DNA of 64,000 nt, from contig NZ_KB900609.1 in NCBI RefSeq assembly GCF_000379105.1, positions 4,369,031 to 4,433,030 on the forward strand, written 5' to 3'. Positions 33,186 to 40,593 of the stretch are shown here, piece after piece (positions within the stretch are counted from its first letter, which is position 1; the number at the start of each line of letters is the position of its first letter). The notes under the pieces are model-generated. The model was not told the DNA's origin. It searched no databases and saw nothing but the letters and a program-made list of their open reading frames with translations. A program made the translations under genes and the position numbers. Source of the stretch: Methylobacterium sp. WSM2598. GTDB lineage: Bacteria; Pseudomonadota; Alphaproteobacteria; Rhizobiales; Beijerinckiaceae.

Positions 33186-33902
33186 TCACTGCCCGGCTTC
33201 GGTGGCGACGAGCTGCCAGTTGGGGTCGCGGCTGCCCAGCGTCCGGGCGAAGGTCCAGACGTCGGTCACGTCCACGACCGTGTCCGGGCTGCCGTCGACC
33301 ACCGCCCCCTGCGCGTTGCGGGTGGCGGTGATCAGCTTCGAGAGATAGCGCACGGTGATCTGGGCGACGCGGTTGCGCAGGTCGACGCCGACGATCTCGG
33401 CCCGGTCGATCGACACGAAGGTCGTCTCGACGCTCTGGCCAGCGCGCTCGCGGGCCTGGATCGCCCGCTCGAAGCCCTCGGCCACCTCCCGCGAGAGCAG
33501 GCTCTTGAGCGTGCGCCGGTCGCCCTTGGCGAAGGCCATCACGATGGTCTCGTAGGCGATCTTCGCCCCGTCCGTGAAGGCGCGGGGGTCGAAGCCGGGC
33601 TCCTGCTGCAGCACGAGGTCGAGGCCCCGCGCCGCGGCCGAGTTCGGCTCGACCACCCCCTTCCAGTTGCGCGGCACGGTGGCGACGGGGGCGGCCGCGG
33701 TCCGGTCCCCGCCGGCCGGCAGCCGCACCACGTTGTCCTCGCGGGCGGCGGGCGGCGGCTCCTCCCGCCGGCGCACCAGGGGGTTGAACGGCGGCCGCTC
33801 GTGGCCGGTCTTCTGGCCGAGGACCGCGCGCAGCTTCCAGATCACGAAGACCGCAAGCCCGAGGAAGATGAGGGTCGTAAGGTCGAGGGAGTCCTGCATC
33901 AT
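33186..33902 (-). CDS. Tim44/TimA-domain inner-membrane protein
   Basis: This 238-residue protein has one N-terminal membrane segment (LTTLIFLGLAVFVIWKLRA), a Pro/Arg-rich linker and a C-terminal Tim44-like domain (AKIAYETIVMAFAKGDRRTLKSLLSREVAEGFERAI, then VTDVWTFARTLGSRDPNWQLVAT). It is the bacterial relative of the mitochondrial import motor subunit; in alphaproteobacteria the gene typically lies next to mltA and opposite secB, exactly as here. The native role is unknown. Two Met codons start the frame; either could be used. Confidence 0.92.
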   Translation of the reverse strand: MMQDSLDLTTLIFLGLAVFVIWKLRAVLGQKTGHERPPFNPLVRRREEPPPAAREDNVVRLPAGGDRTAAAPVATVPRNWKGVVEPNSAAARGLDLVLQQEPGFDPRAFTDGAKIAYETIVMAFAKGDRRTLKSLLSREVAEGFERAIQARERAGQSVETTFVSIDRAEIVGVDLRNRVAQITVRYLSKLITATRNAQGAVVDGSPDTVVDVTDVWTFARTLGSRDPNWQLVATEAGQ

Positions 33903-34265
33903 CGATCCGATCGTGGCGGCGGCTCGCGCTCCGCCCGGGCCTCAGGGCCTGCCTGGCGGCTTTGGCATCGGCCCCCGTCGAAGGCAAGCCGCACGCCGGG
34001 CCGAGGCCGGCGCGGCATCCCGCACCAGGCCCCTCCTCCATATGGGAGGGGCGGCCCGCGGCTTCCAGGCGCGGGCGGGGGGCTCTCGCGCGGGACCGCC
34101 CGCGTGACGCAGGGGAAGACAGGCTGCCGGGATGACGCGCCCCCCGCGCTTGTTCGAGCAAGGCGGGCATGATAGCGGCTTCGCGGCCGGAGCGCGCGCG
34201 GCTTTTCGCGCCAGCGCGGCCCCAGTCCGGTTCCGCCCACACGATTCTCGAAGGATACATCCACC
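33903..34265. other. Divergent intergenic region tim44-secB
   Basis: No gene is seen in 363 bases. The last bases before secB (GAAGGATACATCCACC) contain its ribosome-binding GAAGGA. A small hairpin (GCCCCTCC, 7-base loop, GGAGGGGC; about 34036-34060) is present. FxsA, which often sits here in relatives, is absent. Confidence 0.45.
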
Positions 34266-34772
34266 ATGGCCGATTCTCCGTTCCCGAACGGCAACGGTGG
34301 CGCCGCGGCGCAGCCCGACGACCTCACGCCTGCCCTGAACGCGCTCGCGCAATATGCCAAGGATCTCTCCTTCGAGAACCCGAACGCGCCGCGCTCGCTG
34401 CAGCCGCCGGCCGGCCAGGGGCCGCAGATCAACATTCAGGTGAACGTCAACGCCCGCCAGCTCGCGGAGGCGGATTTCGAGGTGGACCTGCATCTCGAGG
34501 GCGACGCCAAGATCGGCACGGACGTTCTGTTCGCCTTCGAACTCACCTATGCGGGGATCTTCCGCCTGCGCAACATTCCGCAGGACCAGATCCATCCGGC
34601 CGTGATGATCGAGTGCCCGCGCCTGCTGTTCCCCTTCGCGCGGCAGATCATCGCCGATGCGGTGCGCAACGGCGGCTTCCCGCCGCTCTACATCGACCCG
34701 ATCGACTTCGTGGGCCTCTACCGCCAGAAGGCCGCCGAGGCGCAGGCGCAGGCCGGCCAGCCGCTGGTCTGA
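34266..34772 (+). CDS. secB: Protein-export chaperone SecB
   Basis: SecB is the cytosolic tetrameric chaperone that keeps precursor proteins unfolded and passes them to SecA. The 168-residue sequence shows the family core: INIQVNVNARQLAEADFEVDLHLEGDA, FAFELTYAGIFRLRNIP, IECPRLLFPFARQIIADAVRNGGFPPLYIDPIDF. Length and C-terminus (Ala/Gln-rich) are typical of alphaproteobacteria. It is divergent from tim44. A GAAGGA ribosome site precedes the ATG. Confidence 0.98.
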   Translation: MADSPFPNGNGGAAAQPDDLTPALNALAQYAKDLSFENPNAPRSLQPPAGQGPQINIQVNVNARQLAEADFEVDLHLEGDAKIGTDVLFAFELTYAGIFRLRNIPQDQIHPAVMIECPRLLFPFARQIIADAVRNGGFPPLYIDPIDFVGLYRQKAAEAQAQAGQPLV

Positions 34773-34927
34773 CCGGACTGGCGGGACGGCGGACCGGGGC
34801 GCGCCCGGGGAAGCCCGGCGGAGGGGCGGGTCTCCTCGCCCGCCGGGACCGCGTCGGGCGCCGACGCGCCGCGGCGGATCTTGGAACACCGCCGCGGATC
34901 GCGGCCGCGCCGCGTCGGTGCGCGAGG

Positions 34928-35275
34928 TCACGCGCCGCCGCGCACGCGGCGCTTCTTCTGCTTGGCCCCGGCCGGCTTCGCCGCGGCCGGCTCCCCGGCC
35001 CCGACGCCCTCCGAAGGCCCGTGAGCCTCGGGCGGGCCCTCCGCCCGGGGCGGCGCCTTGGCGTCCGGCGCGGTGCGGGCCTCGCGGGCGATCATCTCGA
35101 CCATGCTCTGCGGCAGGCGCACGAAGTGACCGGTCCCGTGGCCGGTCCGGTCGAGGATCTCGGCGAAGACCGGACGATGGGGTTCGTGCCCCGCCTCGCT
35201 GAGGGCGCAGGGGCGACGCGGCAGTTCGCTCAACCGTGCGGCGAGTTCCTTCGGCACCCAGGCGCTCACCGGCAT
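34928..35275 (-). CDS. Uncharacterised protein with basic C-terminal tail
   Basis: I do not recognise this 115-residue protein. The N-terminal half (MPVSAWVPKELAARLSELP, GHGTGHFVRLPQSMVEMIA) looks folded; the C-terminal half is Ala/Pro/Glu-rich and ends in a cluster of Lys and Arg (AKQKKRRVRGG), suggesting nucleic-acid contact or simple disorder. It lies convergent to secB, before the tRNA-Ser gene. The rightmost 60 bases before its start are AT-richer, as expected for a promoter. Confidence 0.55.
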   Translation of the reverse strand: MPVSAWVPKELAARLSELPRRPCALSEAGHEPHRPVFAEILDRTGHGTGHFVRLPQSMVEMIAREARTAPDAKAPPRAEGPPEAHGPSEGVGAGEPAAAKPAGAKQKKRRVRGGA

Positions 35276-35441
35276 CCCTCCCGATCCCCTATCGACCCGC
35301 CGGGGTTTAGACAGGTTTCGTTAAGGATGGCCTGACGCGGCGGGCCGGCGGTCCCGGGGCGCTCGGCTCCTCAGATCCGTCCCGCCGGCCGGCGAATCCG
35401 GGTTGACCGGATCCCGCCGATTTCCTAGAGCGATCCGGCAG

Positions 35442-35533
35442 GGAGACGTGGCCGAGCGGCTGAAGGCACTCGTTTGCTAAATGAGCAAGCCCCGAAAGGG
35501 GCTTCGAGGGTTCGAATCCCTCCGTCTCCGCCA
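35442..35533 (+). tRNA. tRNA-Ser (anticodon GCU)
   Basis: A 92-base type II tRNA: acceptor stem GGAGACG pairs with CGTCTCC near the 3' end, the D arm begins TGGCCGAGCGGCTGAAGGC, the anticodon loop is TTTGCTAAA (anticodon GCU, reading AGC and AGU), and there is a long variable arm (GCCCCGAAAGGGGC) and a T arm GGGTTCGAATCCC. CCA is encoded. tRNA-Ser 3' ends are common integration sites; everything to the right in this window is accessory in character. Confidence 0.97.
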
Positions 35534-36414
35534 AGCCTTGAGCGTAAGCCTTTGAAGGAAGGTGTTTTTTAGGGGCGCTTGTTGCGCTTGCCCCAACTAT
35601 TACCCCAATGCGGTGCACGGATCCCAGCGAACCGGCGCGAACCTCGTCGAGCACGGGCCGGGGCACCCCACGTCGCCTGACGGACAATCAGGTGCCGCCT
35701 TCAAGGCGGTACATTGGCTCGCCGCACGACACGCAGGCGGGCGACGCAAGCCACAGCGCGCTCCAGCGCGACGGCGTGGATCCGCGGCAAGGGGCGCTTG
35801 ACCGAGACGTGTTCTGCACCGACCCGATCCAGGCTCCAGTGCAGATCTGCAGATCGCGTAGCGTGGTCCATGCGCTGTTGGAGCGGCTGCATCACCTTCC
35901 AGGAGGTCCGTGCCCGTCTTGGCGTCGCTACCCTCGGCGATGGTCGGACAAGGTGACGGCCCGCGCGGGGCCCTGCCGGCTCGCCCTGTCCTCGATCGTC
36001 ACGCTGCTGGCCACCCGGCCGCCGGCTCACAGGCGGCGATGCGCCGCAACCGCAGCTCGGTACTTCAAACCGCGTCCGACCTTCGCGCGTGCATTGGCCG
36101 CCGCGCAAGGCGCAATCTGGCGCGAGCCGGCTTCGGCAACATCACGTTACCGAAGCCTCCCAACGAAACTCCGCTCCCACCTACCAGCGCCCTGGACCAC
36201 CGTCCTCTGCCACGCCGCCTGAATGGCCAACATCGAGCTAAGCAGCTGCGCGACGACGCTGCGTGCTGACCACTTCTCAAGGAAGCGGATGATCCAGATC
36301 GTCGGGGCCGGGCCGCTGATCACAACGGTCCGGACCTGAACGCCACGCGCCCCAGCCCTCTGCAGAGCGTGCCTATATCCCACCGTCAGGGAAGCCACCT
36401 TCTCACCCGATCGC
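35534..36414. other. Gene-poor junction after tRNA-Ser
   Basis: About 880 bases follow without a gene that I can support. The first 60 bases are AT-richer (GGTGTTTTTTAGGGGCG). Several frames are open, but their translations are low-quality (Arg/Pro/His-rich, no family resemblance), and none has a convincing start. The position at a tRNA 3' end suggests a degraded left end of an integrated element, but no intact integrase or tRNA-end duplicate is visible. Confidence 0.4.
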
Positions 36415-36510
36415 GGTCAGGAGTTCGCGTCGGCCTTGTTCGGCTATGCGCCACTTCCAGACCTTCAGCTGATGCTGCCGGAATGGCCGCTCCCCACCCG
36501 ACAGCAGACC
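36415..36510 (+). repeat. Dispersed repeat, copy A
   Basis: These 96 bases match 48901-48994 in the same orientation: GGTCAGGAGTTCGC, then TGTTCGGCTATGCGCCACTT, then CCAGACCTTCA, GAATGGCCGCTC and GACAGC-GAC are shared in order. A related piece is at the right edge (63953-64000). Copies A and B are direct repeats bracketing 12.4 kb that includes the Rieske and nitrobenzoate modules. Confidence 0.75.
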
Positions 36511-36532
36511 TCGCTTCTCGACGCGCATTCCC

Positions 36533-37333
36533 TCAGATCATCTGTGGTCCAAGAATTGTGGCCGCATCGCGCAGGACAGGAAAGAAACTCTCTACCATGC
36601 GATCTACCGCGACCCGGTCTGCGTTCGCCCCGGCATTCAGGGCACAGACAATCCGCCCGTCGTATCGTTTCACCGGCACCGCGAGGGATCGATACCCGAC
36701 CTCAGCCTCCTGATCGACAAGGGAGTAGCCCCGCTCCCGGTCGCGGTGGATGGCGGCCAGGAGGGCCGCGCGATCAACCAGGGTGTGCGGCGTCAGCGGC
36801 TCGGGCCGGATGCGGTCCAGGAACGCGGCAAGATCCTTGTCATCGAGGCCCCCGAGGAGAACCCGACCCATGGAGCTGCAATAGGCTGGGATCCGGTAGC
36901 CCACATCCACGCCGACGCCGAGCATCCGGGTCGGCCCGGCGCGCGCGATGAACACGATGTCGTCGCCGTCCAGGATCGCGGCGGAGCAGGCTTCGTTAAG
37001 CTGGGCCGAGAGCTGCTCGACAGCCTGCTGCAGCGTCGCGGACGGGCTATTGGATGCCAGGTATGCGGTGGCGAGGGACAGGACCTTGGGCGTGAGCTGG
37101 AACAGCCGCCCATCCGACCTGACGTAGCCGAGGCAATCGAGGGTGTAGAGCGCCCGCCGGACCGTGGCCCTCGGCAGGTCCACGACCCGCGCGACATCGG
37201 CCAGCGTCATCAATCGGCGCTCCGGGCCGAACGCCGAGATCACGCGCAATCCCCGCGCCAACGCCTCGGAGAAGTCCGGCCCGTGCTCGTCGACGAGTTG
37301 CTGGTCTGTCTCGGAACGTCTGACACGCGGCAT
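36533..37333 (-). CDS. IclR-family transcriptional regulator (PcaR/PobR type)
   Basis: This 266-residue regulator has an N-terminal winged helix (LARGLRVISAFGPERRLMTLADVARVVDLPRATVRRALYTL) and a C-terminal IclR effector domain (AILDGDDIVFIARAG, GYRIPAYCSSMGRVLLGGL, GYSLVDQEAEVGYRSLAVPV). It resembles the PcaR/PobR/CatR group that controls aromatic-acid catabolism. The Met at 37333 (MPRVRRSETDQQ) starts the family-like region; the frame upstream is shadow-like. It sits beside the ferredoxin-reductase gene on the same strand and is the likely regulator of the divergent Rieske module, whose promoters carry palindromes. Confidence 0.93.
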   Translation of the reverse strand: MPRVRRSETDQQLVDEHGPDFSEALARGLRVISAFGPERRLMTLADVARVVDLPRATVRRALYTLDCLGYVRSDGRLFQLTPKVLSLATAYLASNSPSATLQQAVEQLSAQLNEACSAAILDGDDIVFIARAGPTRMLGVGVDVGYRIPAYCSSMGRVLLGGLDDKDLAAFLDRIRPEPLTPHTLVDRAALLAAIHRDRERGYSLVDQEAEVGYRSLAVPVKRYDGRIVCALNAGANADRVAVDRMVESFFPVLRDAATILGPQMI

Positions 37334-37434
37334 GGTACCGTCTCTGATGCAGCACCCGGATCGACGGGCTGGCCCCCTGTGCGCGGCCCCGCCTGACCTG
37401 GCAAGAGCCGCGTCCGGTCTCCCGTGCCGGATCG

Positions 37435-38685
37435 TCACGCGCTCGCGCGCGGCGCCTCGTCCGCGAGGAAATCGGCGAGGTCGCGGGACCGGTCGCCGGC
37501 GAGAGCCGGCGGCGGCGAGCGTCCCGCAGCGAGGAGTCGACGTCCCGCCGCCACGTCGGCGGGACGGTTGATGCCCTGGACGCAGACGAGGCGCCCTTGT
37601 GAGAAATGCAGGACGGAGAAGCGGCCCTCTTCGGGCGCCCCGCGCAGGACGCGTCGGTCCGCCCCGTGCGGGAGGCCCACCATCTGGAGCTTCGCGTCGT
37701 ACTGGTCGGACCAGAACCGGGGGACGGCGTCGTAGGATCGATCGCCCCCCACCAGGGCGTCGGCCACCACCTTCGCCTGATCGATGGCGTGTTGCACCGA
37801 TTCGAGACGCAGGATCGTTCCCGCATAGCGATCGAAGTGCAGCGTGCAGTCGCCGGCCGCAAAGATACCTGGGTGATCAGTACGGCCGTAAGGATCGACG
37901 GGAACGCCGTCGGGACCGCAGATGCCGGCCGACGCGAGGAGCGCGACGTCGGGATCTGCGCCGACCCCGACCAGGACGAGGTCGCAGGGAAAACTCCGAC
38001 CACTACTCACGCGGACCTGCCGGACGTAATCCCCCGCAACCTCCACGCCCACGACCGCCGCGTCGAGTTCCACCCTCACGCCGTGCGCGCGATGCAGCCG
38101 GAGCAGGAATCCGGCAATTTCGCCGCAGACAGCGCGGGGCAGCAGGCGTGAACCCGCGGCGAGGAGCGTGACCTCCTTGCCCAGCCCACGGATGGCCGAT
38201 GCGACCTCCAGCCCGATGAAGCCGCCTCCGACGATGACGACCTCCCGCGCCGCCGAGAGATGCTCCCTGAGCACCTTCGCATCGTTCAGTGAGCGGAGAG
38301 AGCAGATGTTGTCTGCCCGGCCGTCGAGGGCGGGGTGGCGCTTGGCCCGCGATCCCGTCGCCACGACGAGAGAGCCGAACGTGAGGTGGCGGCCGTTCGA
38401 CAGCGACACCGACCGCGATGCCGGATCGAGCGCGGTGGCCCTGGCACCGAGTTCGAGTTCGATCCGGGCCGCGTCGAAGAAGCTCTCCGGCCGTAGCGCA
38501 AGGTCGGCTTCGCCGACTTTACCGGAGAGAAATCCCTTCGAGAGCGGCGGGCGCTGGTAGGGCAGGCGATCCTCCGCACCCACGAGGATGATCCTGCCGT
38601 CGTAGCCCGCCTCTCGCGCCGAGGCTGCCACTTGGAGGCCCGCATAGGACGCGCCGACGATCACGAGTGGGCTGCCGTGCCTCAT
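37435..38685 (-). CDS. FAD-dependent ferredoxin reductase
   Basis: This 416-residue flavoprotein of the rubredoxin/ferredoxin-NAD(P)+ reductase family passes electrons from NAD(P)H to a ferredoxin for an oxygenase. FAD-binding GxGxxG-type start is VIVGASYAGLQVA, followed by PYQRPPLSKGFL, the NAD(P)H-binding motif VVIVGGGFIGLEVASAIRGLG, and GIFAAGDCTLH with the second FAD contact. The C-terminal reductase domain (RFWSDQYDAKLQMVGLP) is that of putidaredoxin-reductase relatives. It overlaps the ferredoxin gene by 4 bases, so the pair is co-translated. Confidence 0.94.
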   Translation of the reverse strand: MRHGSPLVIVGASYAGLQVAASAREAGYDGRIILVGAEDRLPYQRPPLSKGFLSGKVGEADLALRPESFFDAARIELELGARATALDPASRSVSLSNGRHLTFGSLVVATGSRAKRHPALDGRADNICSLRSLNDAKVLREHLSAAREVVIVGGGFIGLEVASAIRGLGKEVTLLAAGSRLLPRAVCGEIAGFLLRLHRAHGVRVELDAAVVGVEVAGDYVRQVRVSSGRSFPCDLVLVGVGADPDVALLASAGICGPDGVPVDPYGRTDHPGIFAAGDCTLHFDRYAGTILRLESVQHAIDQAKVVADALVGGDRSYDAVPRFWSDQYDAKLQMVGLPHGADRRVLRGAPEEGRFSVLHFSQGRLVCVQGINRPADVAAGRRLLAAGRSPPPALAGDRSRDLADFLADEAPRASA

Positions 38686-39005
38686 GACTGCACCTCCGGC
38701 AGGTGGAGCGTGAGGCCCTCAAGTTCCGGCGTCAGCACTATCTGGCAGCTGAGCCGCGAGGTCTCGCGACGGTCGGCAGCGACGCAGGCGAGCATGTCGC
38801 GCTCGATGTCCGACGGCTCGGGCAGCCGGGCGATGAAACGGTCATCGACGTAGACGTGGCAGGTGGCGCAGTCGAGCGAACCGCCGCACTCGGCCTCGAT
38901 GCCGCGAACATTGTTCCTGATGGCGCCTGCCATGGCGCTGACCCCGACTGGCACCTCGACGGCGTGCTCGTCTCCGTCACAGCCCACGAAAACGATGCGT
39001 GGCAT
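38682..39005 (-). CDS. 2Fe-2S ferredoxin (adrenodoxin/putidaredoxin type)
   Basis: This 107-residue ferredoxin has cluster ligands in ECGGSLDCATCHVY (CX5CX2C) and the fourth Cys in RLSCQIVL. It is expected to shuttle electrons from the adjacent reductase to the divergent Rieske oxygenase. A Met 12 bases further upstream (39017) is in frame, but it would sit against the palindrome at 39021-39036 with no ribosome site; the start at 39005 (MPRIVFVG) matches the family N-terminus and has GGA about 9 bases ahead. Confidence 0.93.
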   Translation of the reverse strand: MPRIVFVGCDGDEHAVEVPVGVSAMAGAIRNNVRGIEAECGGSLDCATCHVYVDDRFIARLPEPSDIERDMLACVAADRRETSRLSCQIVLTPELEGLTLHLPEVQS

Positions 39006-39020
39006 GAAAATGTCCATCTA

Positions 39021-39036
39021 ACGAACTATAGTTCGT
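39021..39036. promoter_or_regulatory. Perfect palindrome at the ferredoxin promoter
   Basis: ACGAACTATAGTTCGT is a perfect 16-base palindrome. It overlaps the expected transcription start of the leftward ferredoxin-reductase promoter and resembles IclR-family operators in having GTTCG half-sites. It is a likely binding site of the neighbouring IclR regulator; this is inference. Confidence 0.65.
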
Positions 39037-39038
39037 CT

Positions 39039-39066
39039 ATTATGCAGATGCGGGATCGGTCGGCAA
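39039..39066 (-). promoter_or_regulatory. Candidate promoter of the ferredoxin-reductase unit
   Basis: Read leftward, TTGCCG (39066-39061), a 16-base spacer and CATAAT (39044-39039) form a sigma-70-like promoter. The perfect palindrome lies immediately downstream, across the predicted start point. Confidence 0.5.
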
Positions 39067-39089
39067 GGGCGTCCGTGGCCGGTAGGCGC

Positions 39090-39117
39090 TTGCAAAGCCC
39101 CTGAACCGGTCTATAAT
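39090..39117 (+). promoter_or_regulatory. Candidate promoter of the Rieske oxygenase unit
   Basis: TTGCAA (39090-39095), a 16-base spacer and a consensus TATAAT (39112-39117) make a strong sigma-70-type promoter. Transcription would start near 39124, within palindromic sequence. Confidence 0.6.
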
Positions 39118-39143
39118 GAACATATGTTCGTTGATTGAACGAA
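39118..39143. promoter_or_regulatory. Adjoining palindromes at the Rieske oxygenase promoter
   Basis: GAACATATGTTC (39118-39129) is a perfect 12-base palindrome, and TTCGTTGATTGAACGAA (39127-39143) is a second inverted repeat with a 5-base centre. They share the GTTCG/CGAAC half-site with the palindrome at 39021-39036 and lie over the predicted transcription start. Likely operator of the IclR regulator, by inference. Confidence 0.6.
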
Positions 39144-39193
39144 ATTGTCTGTCGCGGAGAGGTGCGGGCAGACGCTCAGCGGAGGCAGACGCC

Positions 39194-40552
39194 ATGATGA
39201 GCCAGGAGCAGAACGACCGTATCACCCGCAGTGGGCCCGGGACGCCGCTGGGCACGCTGATGCGCCGCTACTGGCAACCGGCTGCCCTCGTGGATGAACT
39301 CCAGGGAGAGCGCCCGGTGGTGCCGGTGCAGCTTCTCGGCGAGAAGTTCGTGCTGTTCCGCGACGAGGCCGGGCGATATGGGCTCCTCGACCGCGACTGC
39401 CCGCATCGTGGTGCCGACCTCGCCTTCGGCCGGCTTGAGCACGGCGGATTGCGGTGCGCCTTTCACGGCTGGTTGTTCGACGCGGAGGGGCGATGCCTGG
39501 AGACGCCCGCCGAGCCGGCCGGCAGCAAGCTCTGCCAGAACGTCCGGCAGCGTGCCTACCCGGTGATCGAGCGCAGCGGCATCCTGTTCGCCTACCTGGG
39601 TGAGGGCGAGCCCCCGGCCTTCCCGGAACTCGACTGCTTCCTCGCGCCCGACGCCTACACCTTCGCGTTCAAGGGACTGTTCGAGTGCAACTGGCTGCAG
39701 GCGCTCGAGGTCGGGATCGATCCGGCGCATGCCTCATTCCTGCACCGGTTCTTCGAGGACGAGGACACCTCCGCCTCCTACGGGAAGCAATTCCGCGCCG
39801 CGTCGGCCGACAGCGAATTGCCGATGACGAAGATCCTGCGCGAGTACGACCGGCCGCTCATCAACGTCGAGCGCACGGAGTACGGCATGCGGCTGATCGC
39901 CCTGCGTGAGATCGACGATGAGCGCACGCATGTGCGTGTCACGAACCAAGTGTTCCCGCACGCCTTCGTCATTCCGATGTCAGCGGACATGACCATCACG
40001 CAGTGGCACGTTCCTGTCGATGACGAGCGCTGTTACTGGTACGCAATCTTCACCAGCTATACGTCACCGGTGGACAAGAAGCGGATGCGGGAGCAGCGCC
40101 TGGAACTGTACGAGCTTCCGGAATACCGCTCGCGCAAGAACAGAACCAACGACTACGGTTTCGATCCGCACGAGCAGGCCCACGCGACCTACACGGGGAT
40201 GGGGCTCGACATCAACGTCCACGACCAGTGGGCCGTCGAGTCGATGGGGCCGATCCAGGACCGGACGCGTGAGCATCTCGGGCAGTCCGACAAGGCCATC
40301 GTTCTCTACCGCCGCATCCTTCGAGAGCAGATCGACAAGGCCGTAAAGGGCGACGTTCCGCTGATGGTGCTCGACGGGCGGCACGCAAAAAGCATCCAGG
40401 GTCCCGCGACGATGGACGGGATCGGCCCCTCGAAAGGATGGGAGACCTACTGGATGGAGGTGGACGTGCGCCGCCGCCGCGGAGCCCCGTGGATGCCCGC
40501 CGTCCCTGCCGACGTCTCCCCTGACGCCGCAAGCCTGAACGCGGCCGAGTAG
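39194..40552 (+). CDS. Rieske non-heme iron oxygenase, large subunit (phthalate-dioxygenase group)
   Basis: This 452-residue oxygenase has an N-terminal Rieske domain with ligands CPHRG and CAFHGW (about residues 65-90) and a catalytic domain with the mononuclear-iron and bridging motif NWLQALEVGIDPAHASFLH (Glu, Asp, two His). It looks like the alpha-only group that includes phthalate 4,5-dioxygenase; no beta subunit is adjacent. Electrons should come from the divergent ferredoxin and reductase. ATG at 39194 has GGAGG upstream; earlier in-frame ATG would lie inside the operator. It is followed after 41 bases by the GS-like gene. Substrate unknown. Confidence 0.92.
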   Translation: MMSQEQNDRITRSGPGTPLGTLMRRYWQPAALVDELQGERPVVPVQLLGEKFVLFRDEAGRYGLLDRDCPHRGADLAFGRLEHGGLRCAFHGWLFDAEGRCLETPAEPAGSKLCQNVRQRAYPVIERSGILFAYLGEGEPPAFPELDCFLAPDAYTFAFKGLFECNWLQALEVGIDPAHASFLHRFFEDEDTSASYGKQFRAASADSELPMTKILREYDRPLINVERTEYGMRLIALREIDDERTHVRVTNQVFPHAFVIPMSADMTITQWHVPVDDERCYWYAIFTSYTSPVDKKRMREQRLELYELPEYRSRKNRTNDYGFDPHEQAHATYTGMGLDINVHDQWAVESMGPIQDRTREHLGQSDKAIVLYRRILREQIDKAVKGDVPLMVLDGRHAKSIQGPATMDGIGPSKGWETYWMEVDVRRRRGAPWMPAVPADVSPDAASLNAAE

Positions 40553-40593
40553 GCCGAAGCATCAATCGCCTGATTGCCGGGAGGACGACGGCG

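Noticed and set aside
34815..34849. GC-rich inverted repeat after secB as an intrinsic terminator
   Set aside because: Several alternative pairings are possible, there is no T-run, and such GC-rich inverted repeats are frequent in this DNA.
35307..35687. Open frame running antisense across tRNA-Ser
   Set aside because: Translations across tRNA-Ser genes commonly give such pseudo-proteins; the tRNA is complete.
35562..36398. Several open frames on both strands in the junction after tRNA-Ser
   Set aside because: None shows a family resemblance or credible start; I looked for transposase or integrase motifs and could not support any.
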